This document shows, in pieces, positions 53,319 through 62,843 of a stretch of DNA of 64,000 nt. This DNA is from Anaerolineales bacterium. Lineage in GTDB: Bacteria > Chloroflexota > Anaerolineae > Anaerolineales > Villigracilaceae. Location of the stretch: assembly GCA_030834895.1 (NCBI GenBank), contig JAUQXA010000050.1, positions 62,001 through 126,000 on the forward strand. Direction: 5' to 3'. The stretch's first letter is position 1, and the number at the start of each line of letters is the position of its first letter. Below the pieces are notes generated by a model. It ran no database searches and had not been told where the DNA came from. It saw only the letters and a list, made by a program, of their open reading frames with translations. Both the position numbers and the translations under genes were made by a program.

Positions 53319-54290
53319 ATGCGCTTCTTTCTGGGAATTGACGTTGGCTCTTCAAAAACCCACGCGCTAATCGCGGACGAGACAGGCGCATGTATCGGGT
53401 TCGGAAAAGCCTGGGGCGGGAATTACCAGGGCGTCGGCTATGAAGGTCTGGTCAACGTCTTGCAAGAATCATTCGGGCATGCGAGCCAGATGGCACATGT
53501 TTCTTCGGATCAAATTGCAGGCGCAGGGTTTGGAATCGCAGGCTACGATTTCCCATCCGACCGTGAGCCGCATTTGCAGGCGATTGCCGCGTTGGGATTA
53601 TCCTGTCCTGTGGAGATCGTCAACGATGGTTCCAACGGATTGATATCGGGAACCACACACGGCTATGGCGTGAACGTAACCTCTGGCTCTTCCAACAATT
53701 GCCGTGGGCGTGGAAAAAATGGCAGCGAAGGGCGCATCGTCGGCAACGGTCCAACGTTCGGTGAATACGGCGGTGGCATCGAGATCGCTATGAAAGCTCT
53801 GCACATGGTTAACTACGCCTGGATCAAGCGCATCCCGCCCACCGCGTTGACCCAAGTTTTACTTGATGCCACTGGTGCAAAAGATGAAATGGATCTAATG
53901 GAAGGCATCTCCAACGATTACTATCACATCTTCCCACACGTTGCCATGCAGGTCATTGAAACCGCGCGCGCAGGTGATGCCGCCGCGCAGGAAGTTGTCA
54001 AATGGGCGGGTGAGGAACTAGGCTGGCTCGCGGTTGCAGTGGCGCGTCAAATCAGCATGGAAAATGATGAAGTGGAAATTGTGCAATCGGGCAGTGTCTT
54101 CGATGCGGGTGAAATCATTACTGCCTCCATGCGTGACGTCGTGTTGCAACACGTGCCCAGGGCAAAATTGATTCGCCTTGATGGTCCGCCCGTGGTGGGT
54201 CCGCTCATGCTTGGGATGCAAATAGCGGGCTTGGATCCCTACCCCATGCGCCAAAAGTTGATCGACACTGCAAAGGAAATTGTTAAATGA
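53319..54290 (+). CDS. BadF/BadG-type sugar kinase (N-acetylglucosamine kinase-like)
   Basis: This 323-residue ATPase of the ASKHA fold has GIDVGSSKTHALIADETG (phosphate 1), EIVNDGSNGLISG (phosphate 2 with the catalytic Asp) and TSGSSNNCRGRGKNG. It matches bacterial N-acetylglucosamine kinases of the BadF/BadG family. It would phosphorylate the amino sugar released in this pathway. It directly follows the symporter gene. Confidence 0.9.
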   Translation: MRFFLGIDVGSSKTHALIADETGACIGFGKAWGGNYQGVGYEGLVNVLQESFGHASQMAHVSSDQIAGAGFGIAGYDFPSDREPHLQAIAALGLSCPVEIVNDGSNGLISGTTHGYGVNVTSGSSNNCRGRGKNGSEGRIVGNGPTFGEYGGGIEIAMKALHMVNYAWIKRIPPTALTQVLLDATGAKDEMDLMEGISNDYYHIFPHVAMQVIETARAGDAAAQEVVKWAGEELGWLAVAVARQISMENDEVEIVQSGSVFDAGEIITASMRDVVLQHVPRAKLIRLDGPPVVGPLMLGMQIAGLDPYPMRQKLIDTAKEIVK

Positions 54291-54297
54291 TTCATGG

Positions 54298-54349
54298 GTG
54301 CATCGCACCATCTCGATTGGAAAATCCTATCGAGTAAGGTGCGACGCAC
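54298..54349. repeat. multi-arm inverted repeat (REP-like)
   Basis: Nested arms GTGC/GCAC (54298-54301, 54346-54349), CGCACC/GGTGCG (54304-54309, 54338-54343) and TCGAT/ATCGA (54313-54317, 54329-54333) form one long hairpin between the kinase and ceramidase-like genes. There is no T run, so it looks more like a dispersed palindromic element or RNA-stability hairpin than a terminator. Confidence 0.6.
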
Positions 54350-54366
54350 TTGCACACAGGAGAAAA

Positions 54367-55605
54367 ATGAAAGTCGGCTATGCCCAAAATATCATCACGC
54401 CCTCACTCGATAAACCCGTCTGGCTTGCGGGCTTCGAGAACAACCGCCGCGCGGAAACCATCCACGATGATTTGTACGTCCGCGCGCTTGCAACGCAGGA
54501 TGACAAGTCCACGCTGGTGCTGGTCGCGCTCGATTTGATCGGATTCTTTCGACAGGATGTTTACGAAGTACTGGAGACCCTAAAGGTCTCGGAGACCTTT
54601 AGGGTTTTGTCGCCTCATGTGGTAATCGCATCCGTCCACCCGCATCATGGTCCCGACACGATGGGGCTTTGGGGACCCGACGACAAAACCAGTGGCGTAG
54701 ACTTGGATTACATGTCTGCTTTGAAGGAGAAGATCGCCGCGACGATTCTTTCTTCGTTATCCGACCTCAAGCCTGCCTCTGTCAAAACGACTTCTGTCCA
54801 CGTCCCAGGCTTGGCGAAGAATGCGCGCAATCCTGAAATCCTGGATGACGAGCTGACACTGCTTCAATTTCTGAACGCAAAGCGTGAAAACTGTCCACTG
54901 GTCACTTTCTTCAACTTCCCCTGCCATCCCGAAGTGCTTTGGATGGACAACCCGCATATCACCGCGGACTATGTCGGCTACCTGCGCGATGAAGTGGAGA
55001 AGCGAACAGGCGCCCCGTGCATTTTCTTCGCGGGCGGACTGGGCGGCATGATGACTCCCGACGTGAAGGATCATTCGTTTGAAGAAGCGGAGTTCATGGG
55101 GAAAAAGTTAGCAGAAGAAGGACTGAAAGCTTTGCAGATCACAGACCATGGACAACAGACCATGGTCGATGGTCAATCGTCAATCGTCAGTATTCAAAAG
55201 AAGGAGATCAAGGCAAAACTGACGAACCCGCTTTACAAAATTGCCTTTTGGCGCAAGCTGCTTCCTGATGTGCGTGACAAAAATGGCTACATTCACTCGG
55301 AGGTCAATCTCATCAAGATCGGTGATTTGTGGCTGGCGACTATCCCCGGTGAATTGCTCCCCAATCTTGGGCTGAGCCTCAAAGCCCAATTGCTGGACGC
55401 TTCGCGAGGCGCGGGCGTGGCGGGAATCATTGGGCTGGCAAACGATGAGTTGGGCTACATCCTGCCCGTTGAAGATTTCAAATATCCGTGGAACCCATTC
55501 AAGCCGGGTAAGCATTACGAAGAGACAAATTCCATCGGCAAAGGCGTTGCCCCCGCTGTGATATCTGCTTTAGATGAGTTACTTGAAGGAGAAAGACATG
55601 TCTGA
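54367..55605 (+). CDS. neutral ceramidase N-terminal-domain-like protein
   Basis: This 412-residue protein starts at ATG 54367 (CAGGAG upstream). It shows the pattern of the neutral/alkaline ceramidase N-terminal domain family: VGYAQNIITPSLDKPVWLAGF, IHDDLYVRALA, SVHPHHGPDTMG (a metal-binding His region), NFPCHPEVLW and CIFFAGGLGGMMTPD. Members found in sugar clusters are generally not proven ceramidases and may be other hydrolases. Two repeat-like DNA segments lie in frame inside the gene, at 54577-54605 and 55139-55190, and account for poorly conserved-looking residues. It overlaps the aminotransferase by eight bases. Confidence 0.8.
   Translation: MKVGYAQNIITPSLDKPVWLAGFENNRRAETIHDDLYVRALATQDDKSTLVLVALDLIGFFRQDVYEVLETLKVSETFRVLSPHVVIASVHPHHGPDTMGLWGPDDKTSGVDLDYMSALKEKIAATILSSLSDLKPASVKTTSVHVPGLAKNARNPEILDDELTLLQFLNAKRENCPLVTFFNFPCHPEVLWMDNPHITADYVGYLRDEVEKRTGAPCIFFAGGLGGMMTPDVKDHSFEEAEFMGKKLAEEGLKALQITDHGQQTMVDGQSSIVSIQKKEIKAKLTNPLYKIAFWRKLLPDVRDKNGYIHSEVNLIKIGDLWLATIPGELLPNLGLSLKAQLLDASRGAGVAGIIGLANDELGYILPVEDFKYPWNPFKPGKHYEETNSIGKGVAPAVISALDELLEGERHV
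54577..54605. repeat. perfect inverted repeat inside the ceramidase-like gene
   Basis: ACCCTAAAGGTCTC (54577-54590) and GAGACCTTTAGGGT (54592-54605) form a 14-bp perfect palindrome around one G, followed by TTT. It resembles an intrinsic terminator or a small palindromic element, yet lies within the coding sequence and is translated as part of ETLKVSETFRVLS. Confidence 0.8.
55139..55190. repeat. CCATGG/GGTC/TCGTC-rich repeat tract inside the ceramidase-like gene
   Basis: CAGACCATGG occurs twice, and GATGGTC, AATCGTC and AATCGTC follow in series. It is translated as ITDHGQQTMVDGQSSIVSIQ, a low-complexity insert. The same words occur in the intergenic tract at 3253-3302, which suggests a mobile or dispersed short repeat that entered the gene in frame. 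Confidence 0.55.
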
Positions 55606-56878
55606 GTTGGCAATTCTTGGTGGACCTAAAACCCGTACAGAGACATATCCCGAATGGCCGGTATGGGACCAACACGATATTGATGCAGTAACTGAAGTAA
55701 TTAAATCAGGGCGCTGGGGCGGGTACCCATATCCGGGACCAAAGACCGCTGAGTTGGCAAAGAAGTTCGCGGAGCTACAAGGTGGCGGATATGCCGTGCC
55801 GATGATCAACGGGACGGTGACAATGGAAGTGGCACTGCGTGCGGCAGGAATCGGCTGGGGCGACGAGGTCATCGTGCCGGCGTATACCTTCCAAGCAACA
55901 GCATCCGCCCCGATGGCGGCGGGCGCAATCCCCGTCATTGTGGATGTTGACCCAAACACGTATTGCCTCGACCCAAAGGCGACGGCAAAGGCGATCACCC
56001 CAAAGACCAAAGCCATCATCCCCGTGCATCTCGGTTCGAACATGGCGGACATGGATGCCATCATCGAGCTGGCTGAGAAACACAACTTGATCGTGATCGA
56101 AGACTGTGCGCATGCGCATGGCGCAAAGTGGCGCGGACACGGCGCGGGGACAATTGGTCACTTTGGTTCGTTTTCGCTGCAATCGTCGAAAACATTGACT
56201 TCAGGCGAAGGCGGAATCCTGTTATGTCGCACGCCTGAATTCGCCGCGCTCGCCGCCTCAATTATCGACTGTGGACGTCCGCACGCGCTGGGTGGTGGCG
56301 GAGAAGATGCAAACGGGTTAGCCATGCAAGGAGGAAACTTCCGCCTGAGTGAATTACAAGCTGCGCTGGCATTGGTCGGCATCGAGCGCTTCCCTGCACA
56401 GGCGAAACAACGCGAGGAAATGGCGGCATACATGGATGAAGCCCTGAGTGAAGTCCCCGGCGTGCGCGTCTTGAAGCGCGATGAACGTCACACCACGCGC
56501 TCGTTCTATCGCTATATCTTCGCCATTAACCCAGAGGAGTTTGGGGTTGAACACGACCTGCTTTGTGATGCACTGGATGCGGAGGGAATTGAATGCTGGG
56601 CCGGCTACGAAGCCATGCACAACTACCAACTGTTCCAGCCTCAGAAATCAAAACTGGCTGTGCCGAATGCCTTCCCCGAATATTTCGACTTCAAAAAGAT
56701 GAATCTCCCCGAAGCGGCGCGCGCCTGTGAACATGAAGCCGTCTGGCTGGATGAAGCAATCTTTCGTGCAGGGTCAAAGGGCGTCGACGATGCAATGGCG
56801 GCAATCAGGAAGATTCAAAAGAACGCGGCGGAGTTGAGTTCCGCCGCCGACGAGTTGAGAAAAAAATATGGGGGGTAA
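55598..56878 (+). CDS. DegT/DnrJ/EryC1-family aminotransferase
   Basis: This 426-residue PLP enzyme starts at ATG 55598 (GAAGGAG upstream). It has GGYAVPMINGTVTMEVALRAAGIGWGDEVIVPAYTFQATASA, VIEDCAHAHGA and FSLQSSKTLTSGEGG, whose Lys should hold PLP. DegT enzymes transaminate keto sugars or inosose-type compounds. With the Gfo/Idh dehydrogenase it could form an oxidation-transamination pair on a sugar. It is the last gene of the operon, followed by a terminator shared with the opposing sensor gene. Confidence 0.93.
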   Translation: MSELAILGGPKTRTETYPEWPVWDQHDIDAVTEVIKSGRWGGYPYPGPKTAELAKKFAELQGGGYAVPMINGTVTMEVALRAAGIGWGDEVIVPAYTFQATASAPMAAGAIPVIVDVDPNTYCLDPKATAKAITPKTKAIIPVHLGSNMADMDAIIELAEKHNLIVIEDCAHAHGAKWRGHGAGTIGHFGSFSLQSSKTLTSGEGGILLCRTPEFAALAASIIDCGRPHALGGGGEDANGLAMQGGNFRLSELQAALALVGIERFPAQAKQREEMAAYMDEALSEVPGVRVLKRDERHTTRSFYRYIFAINPEEFGVEHDLLCDALDAEGIECWAGYEAMHNYQLFQPQKSKLAVPNAFPEYFDFKKMNLPEAARACEHEAVWLDEAIFRAGSKGVDDAMAAIRKIQKNAAELSSAADELRKKYGG

Positions 56879-56887
56879 GAGTTTCAG

Positions 56888-56928
56888 TCACGCTCCATCG
56901 AGACTTGGTTATGATGGAGCGTGATTTT
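56888..56928. terminator. bidirectional terminator between converging genes
   Basis: TCACGCTCCATC (56888-56899) and GATGGAGCGTGA (56913-56924) form a 12-bp perfect stem with a 13-base loop, followed by TTTTCATT. It lies between the aminotransferase stop and the stop of the converging HD-GYP gene. Confidence 0.88.
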
Positions 56929-59900
56929 CATTCCTCTTCGACATTTCTCAAAAAAACTTCCACGACCTCGGGATCGAAGTGTTTTCCGATCTGTTCCACA
57001 ATGTATTCCCGCGCTTTTTGCGTTGTCCATTTTTTGCGATAGGTGCGGTCATTGGTCAGGGCATCCCACACATCCACAACGGCAAAGATGCGCGCCGCCA
57101 GTGGGATATGTTTCCCTTTCAAACCCTGCGGATAGCCTGTGCCATCCCATTTTTCGTGATGACAATAAGGGATGTCAAGCGCGTTATTCAGGTAGGTGAT
57201 GGGCGTCAACATATCACGCGCAAGCTGGGGATGCTGGCGCATGATTTCCCATTCTTCGTCGGTTAATTTTCCATCTTTGAGCAGGATCGAGTCGGGGACT
57301 CCCATCTTGCCGATGTCATGCAGGAGCGCGCCACGGCGGATGGCTGTCAGTTGTGATTCGCCCACCCGCATGGCACGCGCCAGTTTCAAGGTTAATTCCG
57401 CAACCCGCAACGTATGTCCTTCCGTTTCGTGGTCGCGCAGGTCCAGCGCCCGCGACCAGCCCTCGATGGTGGCATCATATGCCAGACTCAGTTCCATGTT
57501 GGCGCGCTGCAGGCCATCGAACAGCTGGGTATTGTCGAGTGCAATCGCCGCCTGTCCGGCAAAAGCCGCGAGGAATTCAACCCACTCCGCATCCGGAACG
57601 AACGCCCTGCGGCAGTAGACTTCCAACACACCCTTGACCTCGCCTTTGACGACCAAAGGCACGCACCAATAACAGATAAAGCCTTCTTCCTCCCAAAATT
57701 TTCCAAATTGGGGATTTTGGCTTGCTGCGGCAAAATCCAACGCCAACACCGAACGGCGTTCCAAAATAGCGCGTCCGGCAAAACTATTGCTCAAACTGGC
57801 GTTTGCAATCAGGTGGGTCCGAAAGCCGCGGCCTGCCGCCAATTCCAGGACGTTTGACCCGGCTTGAAGCAGGAGCACATCCGCGGCATCCACCTTGAGT
57901 TGGGAAATGGTATGCGTCAAAAGTATGTTGAGCGTCAGGCGCATGTCAAGACTGCTCGAAATGGCCTGGTCCACAGCACGTAGAGCATTCAATTGTTCGA
58001 GGCGGCGGACGGTCTGTTCATGCAATTGCATACGCTGCAAGGCCGCACCCGTCATCTCGGAGAGAATGGACAGCAGGCGTATTTCATCCTTGTCCAATTC
58101 CCGATCACTCGGCACAGAGATGATCATAACTCCCAAAGTTTGCTGAGTGGTGTGGATGGGCAGACAGATACCACCCCAGTTGGATGGCATCTGAGTGCGC
58201 GCGACAGGCCATGTTTCAGGATCACTGGCGAACTCACGCGAAATGTAAATCTCGCCGTTGTTGAAAACTCTACCGGCAATCCCCTCCCGGGCATTTTGAC
58301 GCGGCTCCGTTAGTTTGGATATCCAACCGCGGGTGACACTTCTTTCAAAATTATCGGTGGTCCGGTTGTATAGCTCAATCGAACCATGCGAGGTGTTTAG
58401 AATGGATAAAGCTTCATCCAATACGATGGAAAGCATTTCCTCCGGCTTCGATACGGAGCGCAGGACAAGCGAGATGCGGTTCAGGGTCTCCAGTTCCATT
58501 GCGCGCCGGCGTATCTCCTCGAACAAACGGGCATTTTCAAATGCGCTGGCGGCCTGATTTGCCAGCGTCAAGATCAGCCGTTCATCCGCCTCGGTGAAGG
58601 CATCCGGCTTTTCGTCTTCGATGCTGATTACACCAACAACACGCTCCCCCAGTTTCATTGGCACATAAAGTCCCGAATGTATGCCCGGGTAGGCCTCGAC
58701 ATAGCGCGAGTCGTTGGTCACATCACCCGAACGCACAGATTGCCCATGACCAACAACCCAGCCGCTCATCCCCTGCCCTGAATGGGTAATCAGGGATTGG
58801 AAACGCTCCACTGCAACATGTCGACCCACCGCGCCGTTCAAGCCCGGCTGATTGAAATCCAACAATTCCAGGCTGTCATTCTGTGGATGGTACAAACGAA
58901 TGCGTGTATGACGCCAGTTCAGTTTTTCCTCCAACAGCTCAAGGATCTTTTCCCCAATTTTCCTCGGATTCAACAATTGACTGAGCGCCAATCCACTCTG
59001 GTACAGCATCTCCAGTTGGGTCACACGCTGACGCGCTTCCTCGAACAGGCGCGCATTCTCAAATGCGCTGGCAGCTTGATTAGCCAGGGTCACGATCAAC
59101 TGTTCATCCGCCTCACTAAAAGCGTCCGGCTGTTCGCTTTCAACGCCAATGACGCCAATCTTTCTACTGCCCAATTTCATTGGGACGTAAAGACCGGAAC
59201 GTATGCCGGGATAAGTTTCTATGTAATGCGGGTCTTGGGACACATCTCCGCAACGAACGGTGCGGGATTGCCGCAATGCCAAGCCGATTAATCCGTCGCT
59301 GGAATGGGCAACGAGTTTATTGAAATTCGCTTCAACCCTGCATTTTTTCGCCTCGTTTTCCAAACCCGGTTGATTAAAGTCCAGCAACTTCAGGCTGTCA
59401 TCCTGCGGGTTATACAAAGAGAGCGATGTATGATGCCAATTGAGCTTTTCCTCCAATAGTTCAAGGATTTTCCGTCCAATCTCCTGTGGGTTTAACGATT
59501 GACTGAGCGCCAATCCGCTCTGGTGGAGTATCTCCAGTTGGGCCACATGAAGGCGAACGCCTTCCTCCGCCAGTTTGCGTTCGGTGATATCCACCATGAT
59601 TACGGCAAACTGGCCGGCGCGCGGACAATATGCCGAAACCTCGAAATAACGCCCCAGGTCCCTGGAATAATTTTCGTAAAATGCCGATCGTCCCGTCAGG
59701 GCAACATTTCCATATGCTTCGATCCAATATTTTTCGGTATTTGGAAGCGCTTCAAGCGCGGTTTTACCAACTACATTTTCGGCGCGAAGTCCGGTCAGGC
59801 GTTCGAAGGCCGGGTTGACTTCAAGAAAACGATAATCCACAGGTTTTCCACTATCGTCACAAATGATCTCGTGCAGGGCAAAGCCGTCTATCATGCTGTT

Positions 59901-61100
59901 AAACAATTCGCGGTATCTCGCCTCGCTCACCCGCAAGGCTTCCTCGGATTGTTTTCGCTTCGTGATGTCGTACATCACACCCTGCCAGAACAGCGAAGTC
60001 CCATCACGGTCCTGAATTATCGTTGCTTCATCATGAATCCATATCGCGCGGCCATCGCGGGTCATAATGCGGTATTCGGCATGGAATGGATCATGGGTCG
60101 CGTTTGTACGTGCATCCACCTCCAGCACGGCTGGCAGATCATCGGGATGGATGATGCTTTTCCAGAAATCCCGGTCCTGCATCCATTCGGCGGCTGTGTA
60201 GCCGGTCACTTTTTCCAATTGCCCGCTGATATATATGGTCTCGCGGGTCTCGGCAGACTCAGTATATACAATTGCCGGCGCCTGTTCCACAAGGGCTCGC
60301 AATTCAGCTTCGGAGGCGGCAAGGGCCCGCGCTGCCTGTATGCGTTCGGTAACATCGCGCGCCACACAAAGTGTACTGTCTTCATCCATCGGTGAAATGG
60401 ATGCTTCAAACCAGGTAGTCTTGTTGTTAATTAGCAGTTCGTATTCGACCTGAATGGTCTGTTTTGTTTCCAACACCTGTTGAATCGACTGAATAAAATA
60501 CTCAACCTGTTCGGCTGGGAAAACATCCCGCAGGTTTTTACCGAGCAATTCCTCCGCTGATCCTACAAGCAATTCTTGTTTTGTGGGGGCGATCTTGCGA
60601 TACACACCCTGGCGGTCAATCACCATCACCACATCCTGCATGGACGCAAACAGGGCGCGCAGTTCGGACTCGGAAGCAGCGCGAGCCTCCTCAATCCTTT
60701 TCTGCTCCCGCCGTATCGCGGCCTGACCAAGCTCACGTTCCACAGCCGGGACAAACCGCGCAAGGTTGCCTTTGATCAGATAATCGTGCGCACCCGCTTT
60801 CATCATGGATACGGCAGTCTCTTCGCCAATGGTGCCGGACACAACTATAAAAGGAACATCGTGCCCCGTTTCATGAAGCAATTTAAGCGCGGCAAGTCCG
60901 TCGAACTGGGGCATTTTATAATCTGAAATAATGACATCCCAATCCCGCCCATCCAATGCGGCACGCATTTGTTCCGCCGTCTCGACCTGCTCATACACGG
61001 GTTCATAACCTGCCTTCTTCAAAAGGCGCGCGATAAGTTGAGCATCGCTTTCAGTGTCTTCAACGATCAATACAGCAAGCGTTTTGGGCGGCATATCCAT
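56928..61100 (-). CDS. REC-PAS-GAF-HD-GYP signalling protein, 1390 aa
   Basis: This very large cytoplasmic sensor begins with a receiver domain (about 8-125; Glu14, Asp15, phosphoacceptor Asp60 in VIISDYKMPQFDG). Three PAS-type domains follow (about 145-265, 270-395, 400-520), the second with a PAC-like FHAEYRIMTRDGRAIWIHDE. Next are four GAF domains (about 530-700, 705-875, 880-1045, 1060-1200); the first two are strongly alike. The C-terminal HD-GYP domain (about 1210-1390) has GALLHDIGKMGVPD and HHEKWDGTGYPQGLKG, the intact metal and GYP motifs, so it should hydrolyse cyclic-di-GMP. It follows a GGDEF protein with 12 bases between them, giving a synthesis/degradation pair. Confidence 0.93.
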   Translation of the reverse strand: MDMPPKTLAVLIVEDTESDAQLIARLLKKAGYEPVYEQVETAEQMRAALDGRDWDVIISDYKMPQFDGLAALKLLHETGHDVPFIVVSGTIGEETAVSMMKAGAHDYLIKGNLARFVPAVERELGQAAIRREQKRIEEARAASESELRALFASMQDVVMVIDRQGVYRKIAPTKQELLVGSAEELLGKNLRDVFPAEQVEYFIQSIQQVLETKQTIQVEYELLINNKTTWFEASISPMDEDSTLCVARDVTERIQAARALAASEAELRALVEQAPAIVYTESAETRETIYISGQLEKVTGYTAAEWMQDRDFWKSIIHPDDLPAVLEVDARTNATHDPFHAEYRIMTRDGRAIWIHDEATIIQDRDGTSLFWQGVMYDITKRKQSEEALRVSEARYRELFNSMIDGFALHEIICDDSGKPVDYRFLEVNPAFERLTGLRAENVVGKTALEALPNTEKYWIEAYGNVALTGRSAFYENYSRDLGRYFEVSAYCPRAGQFAVIMVDITERKLAEEGVRLHVAQLEILHQSGLALSQSLNPQEIGRKILELLEEKLNWHHTSLSLYNPQDDSLKLLDFNQPGLENEAKKCRVEANFNKLVAHSSDGLIGLALRQSRTVRCGDVSQDPHYIETYPGIRSGLYVPMKLGSRKIGVIGVESEQPDAFSEADEQLIVTLANQAASAFENARLFEEARQRVTQLEMLYQSGLALSQLLNPRKIGEKILELLEEKLNWRHTRIRLYHPQNDSLELLDFNQPGLNGAVGRHVAVERFQSLITHSGQGMSGWVVGHGQSVRSGDVTNDSRYVEAYPGIHSGLYVPMKLGERVVGVISIEDEKPDAFTEADERLILTLANQAASAFENARLFEEIRRRAMELETLNRISLVLRSVSKPEEMLSIVLDEALSILNTSHGSIELYNRTTDNFERSVTRGWISKLTEPRQNAREGIAGRVFNNGEIYISREFASDPETWPVARTQMPSNWGGICLPIHTTQQTLGVMIISVPSDRELDKDEIRLLSILSEMTGAALQRMQLHEQTVRRLEQLNALRAVDQAISSSLDMRLTLNILLTHTISQLKVDAADVLLLQAGSNVLELAAGRGFRTHLIANASLSNSFAGRAILERRSVLALDFAAASQNPQFGKFWEEEGFICYWCVPLVVKGEVKGVLEVYCRRAFVPDAEWVEFLAAFAGQAAIALDNTQLFDGLQRANMELSLAYDATIEGWSRALDLRDHETEGHTLRVAELTLKLARAMRVGESQLTAIRRGALLHDIGKMGVPDSILLKDGKLTDEEWEIMRQHPQLARDMLTPITYLNNALDIPYCHHEKWDGTGYPQGLKGKHIPLAARIFAVVDVWDALTNDRTYRKKWTTQKAREYIVEQIGKHFDPEVVEVFLRNVEEE

Positions 61101-61112
61101 ATTTTAAGCCAC

Positions 61113-62843
61113 CTATTCGACTTTCGAAGCAATCGATGACTGGTCCGCGTCCGAGACATCCTCGTACTGCATCACGCGGTTGCCGCCGTAACGCTTGGCC
61201 TTGTACATTGCCGCATCGGCATTCTTGAGCACATCATCGATGCCGGACATTTCACCGCTAATCATGACCACGCCGATACTTATAGTAACGGACAGCGACG
61301 CGCTCGGCACTTCGAAAGAAAGGTGTTCCACAGATTGCCGCAACCGTTCGGCAAGCAGCGCCGCTTCATTCGACAGGGTGTTTGGCAGGAGGACGGCAAA
61401 CTCCTCCCCGCCCATGCGTCCAAGAATATCGGTTTCACGCATGTTGGATTTCAGGGCGGCAGCAATCTGCTGGAGCGCCATGTCTCCCGCATCATGACCG
61501 TGGTTGTCATTTACTTTCTTAAAATGGTCGATGTCCAACATGAGAAGCGCCAGCGGTTGGTTATTGCGCCAGGAACGCTTGAATTCCTCGGTGCCGCGCT
61601 GCATAAAATAACGACGATTATATAAACTCGTGAGGTAATCGGTCATTGCCATCTGTTCCAGCCCGGTATTAAGGCGTTTGATTTTTTCCTCATCCTCCTT
61701 GCGCAAGGTAATATCTTCACTCACGGCAACGAAGTGTGTGACGATCCCATTCGGATCGGTAATCGGGGAAATAGAGACGGCCTCCCAATAGGTCTCGCCA
61801 TTTTTTCTGCGATTTAGCATCTCGCCGCGCCATTCCTCCCCGGACTGAATGGTCTGCCAATGTCCCTTACCAGCCTCAGGCTGCGACCGGTTTGACCCGT
61901 ACATATTCGCCGGGGTTTTGCCGCGCACTTCATCGATGGTATAACCGGTCAACTCGGTAAATTTCGGATTGACATATTCGATGTTTCCATTCATGTCTGT
62001 GATCACGATTGCAGATGGGCTGTGCTCCACCGCGCTCGAAAGCTGCCGCAGTTTCTCCTCTGCCCGTTTACGCTCGGTTACGTCACGAACGATTCCCAGA
62101 AAACTTCCGTCCGGCAGTTTTCTGGCGCTGATCTCGACGCACACCAACCTACCATCTTTGCGGAATACTTCGCCTTCAATGATTAGAGTTTTACCTTCTA
62201 TGAGTTCTTTAAGTTGCAAAGGAGTCTTCGTCGGGAATTTGGCAACATCTTGAACGTTCAATTGCCGGATTTCTTCACGGGTATAATCTAGTAATTTACA
62301 ACCAGCGGCGTTTACATCCAGGAACCGTCCGTTGGAATTTGCGATAAATATGGCATCTGAAGCCTGCTCCACAAGCATCCGGTACTTTTCCTCGCTCTCT
62401 CGCAATGCCTCACCTGCTTGTTTACGTTCCCTCCTGATGATGGCCTGCTCAAGTTCGCGCCGCACCGCGGGAACGAGGCGCGCCAGGTTGTCCTTTAGCA
62501 GGTAGTCATGCGCGCCGGCTTTCATCAACGCCACTGCGCTTTCCTCGCCTATCACGCCCGACACGACAATAAACGGCAGGTCGATCTGTTTCTCCTTCAA
62601 CAAATCCAATGCAGCGGGACCACTAAATTGCGGCAGGTTATAGTCTGAGATGACAATATCCCATGTCCGTTTTTCCAGTGCCGCAAACATCTGTTCGGCT
62701 GTCTCGACTCGTTCAAATACAAGCGCATAGCCCGCCTTCCTTAACAGGCGCAGGACCAATTGCGCGTCACTTTCCGAATCTTCAACAATCAATACGGCAA
62801 GCGGATTATCCACATCACCTCTTTTTGGGCGGGGCTGGTTCAT
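61113..62843 (-). CDS. REC-PAS-PAS-GGDEF diguanylate cyclase
   Basis: This 576-residue protein has a receiver (about 15-135; Glu21, Asp22, phosphoacceptor Asp67 in IVISDYNLPQFSG), two PAS domains (about 150-270 and 275-400) and a GGDEF domain (about 410-570). Its motifs are DYLTSLYNRRYFMQ, DIDHFKKVNDNHGHDAGD and RMGGEEFAVLLP, so it should be an active diguanylate cyclase. The receiver is close to that of the HD-GYP protein downstream. Its start lies inside the end of the response regulator gene (29-base overlap). Confidence 0.94.
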   Translation of the reverse strand: MNQPRPKRGDVDNPLAVLIVEDSESDAQLVLRLLRKAGYALVFERVETAEQMFAALEKRTWDIVISDYNLPQFSGPAALDLLKEKQIDLPFIVVSGVIGEESAVALMKAGAHDYLLKDNLARLVPAVRRELEQAIIRRERKQAGEALRESEEKYRMLVEQASDAIFIANSNGRFLDVNAAGCKLLDYTREEIRQLNVQDVAKFPTKTPLQLKELIEGKTLIIEGEVFRKDGRLVCVEISARKLPDGSFLGIVRDVTERKRAEEKLRQLSSAVEHSPSAIVITDMNGNIEYVNPKFTELTGYTIDEVRGKTPANMYGSNRSQPEAGKGHWQTIQSGEEWRGEMLNRRKNGETYWEAVSISPITDPNGIVTHFVAVSEDITLRKEDEEKIKRLNTGLEQMAMTDYLTSLYNRRYFMQRGTEEFKRSWRNNQPLALLMLDIDHFKKVNDNHGHDAGDMALQQIAAALKSNMRETDILGRMGGEEFAVLLPNTLSNEAALLAERLRQSVEHLSFEVPSASLSVTISIGVVMISGEMSGIDDVLKNADAAMYKAKRYGGNRVMQYEDVSDADQSSIASKVE

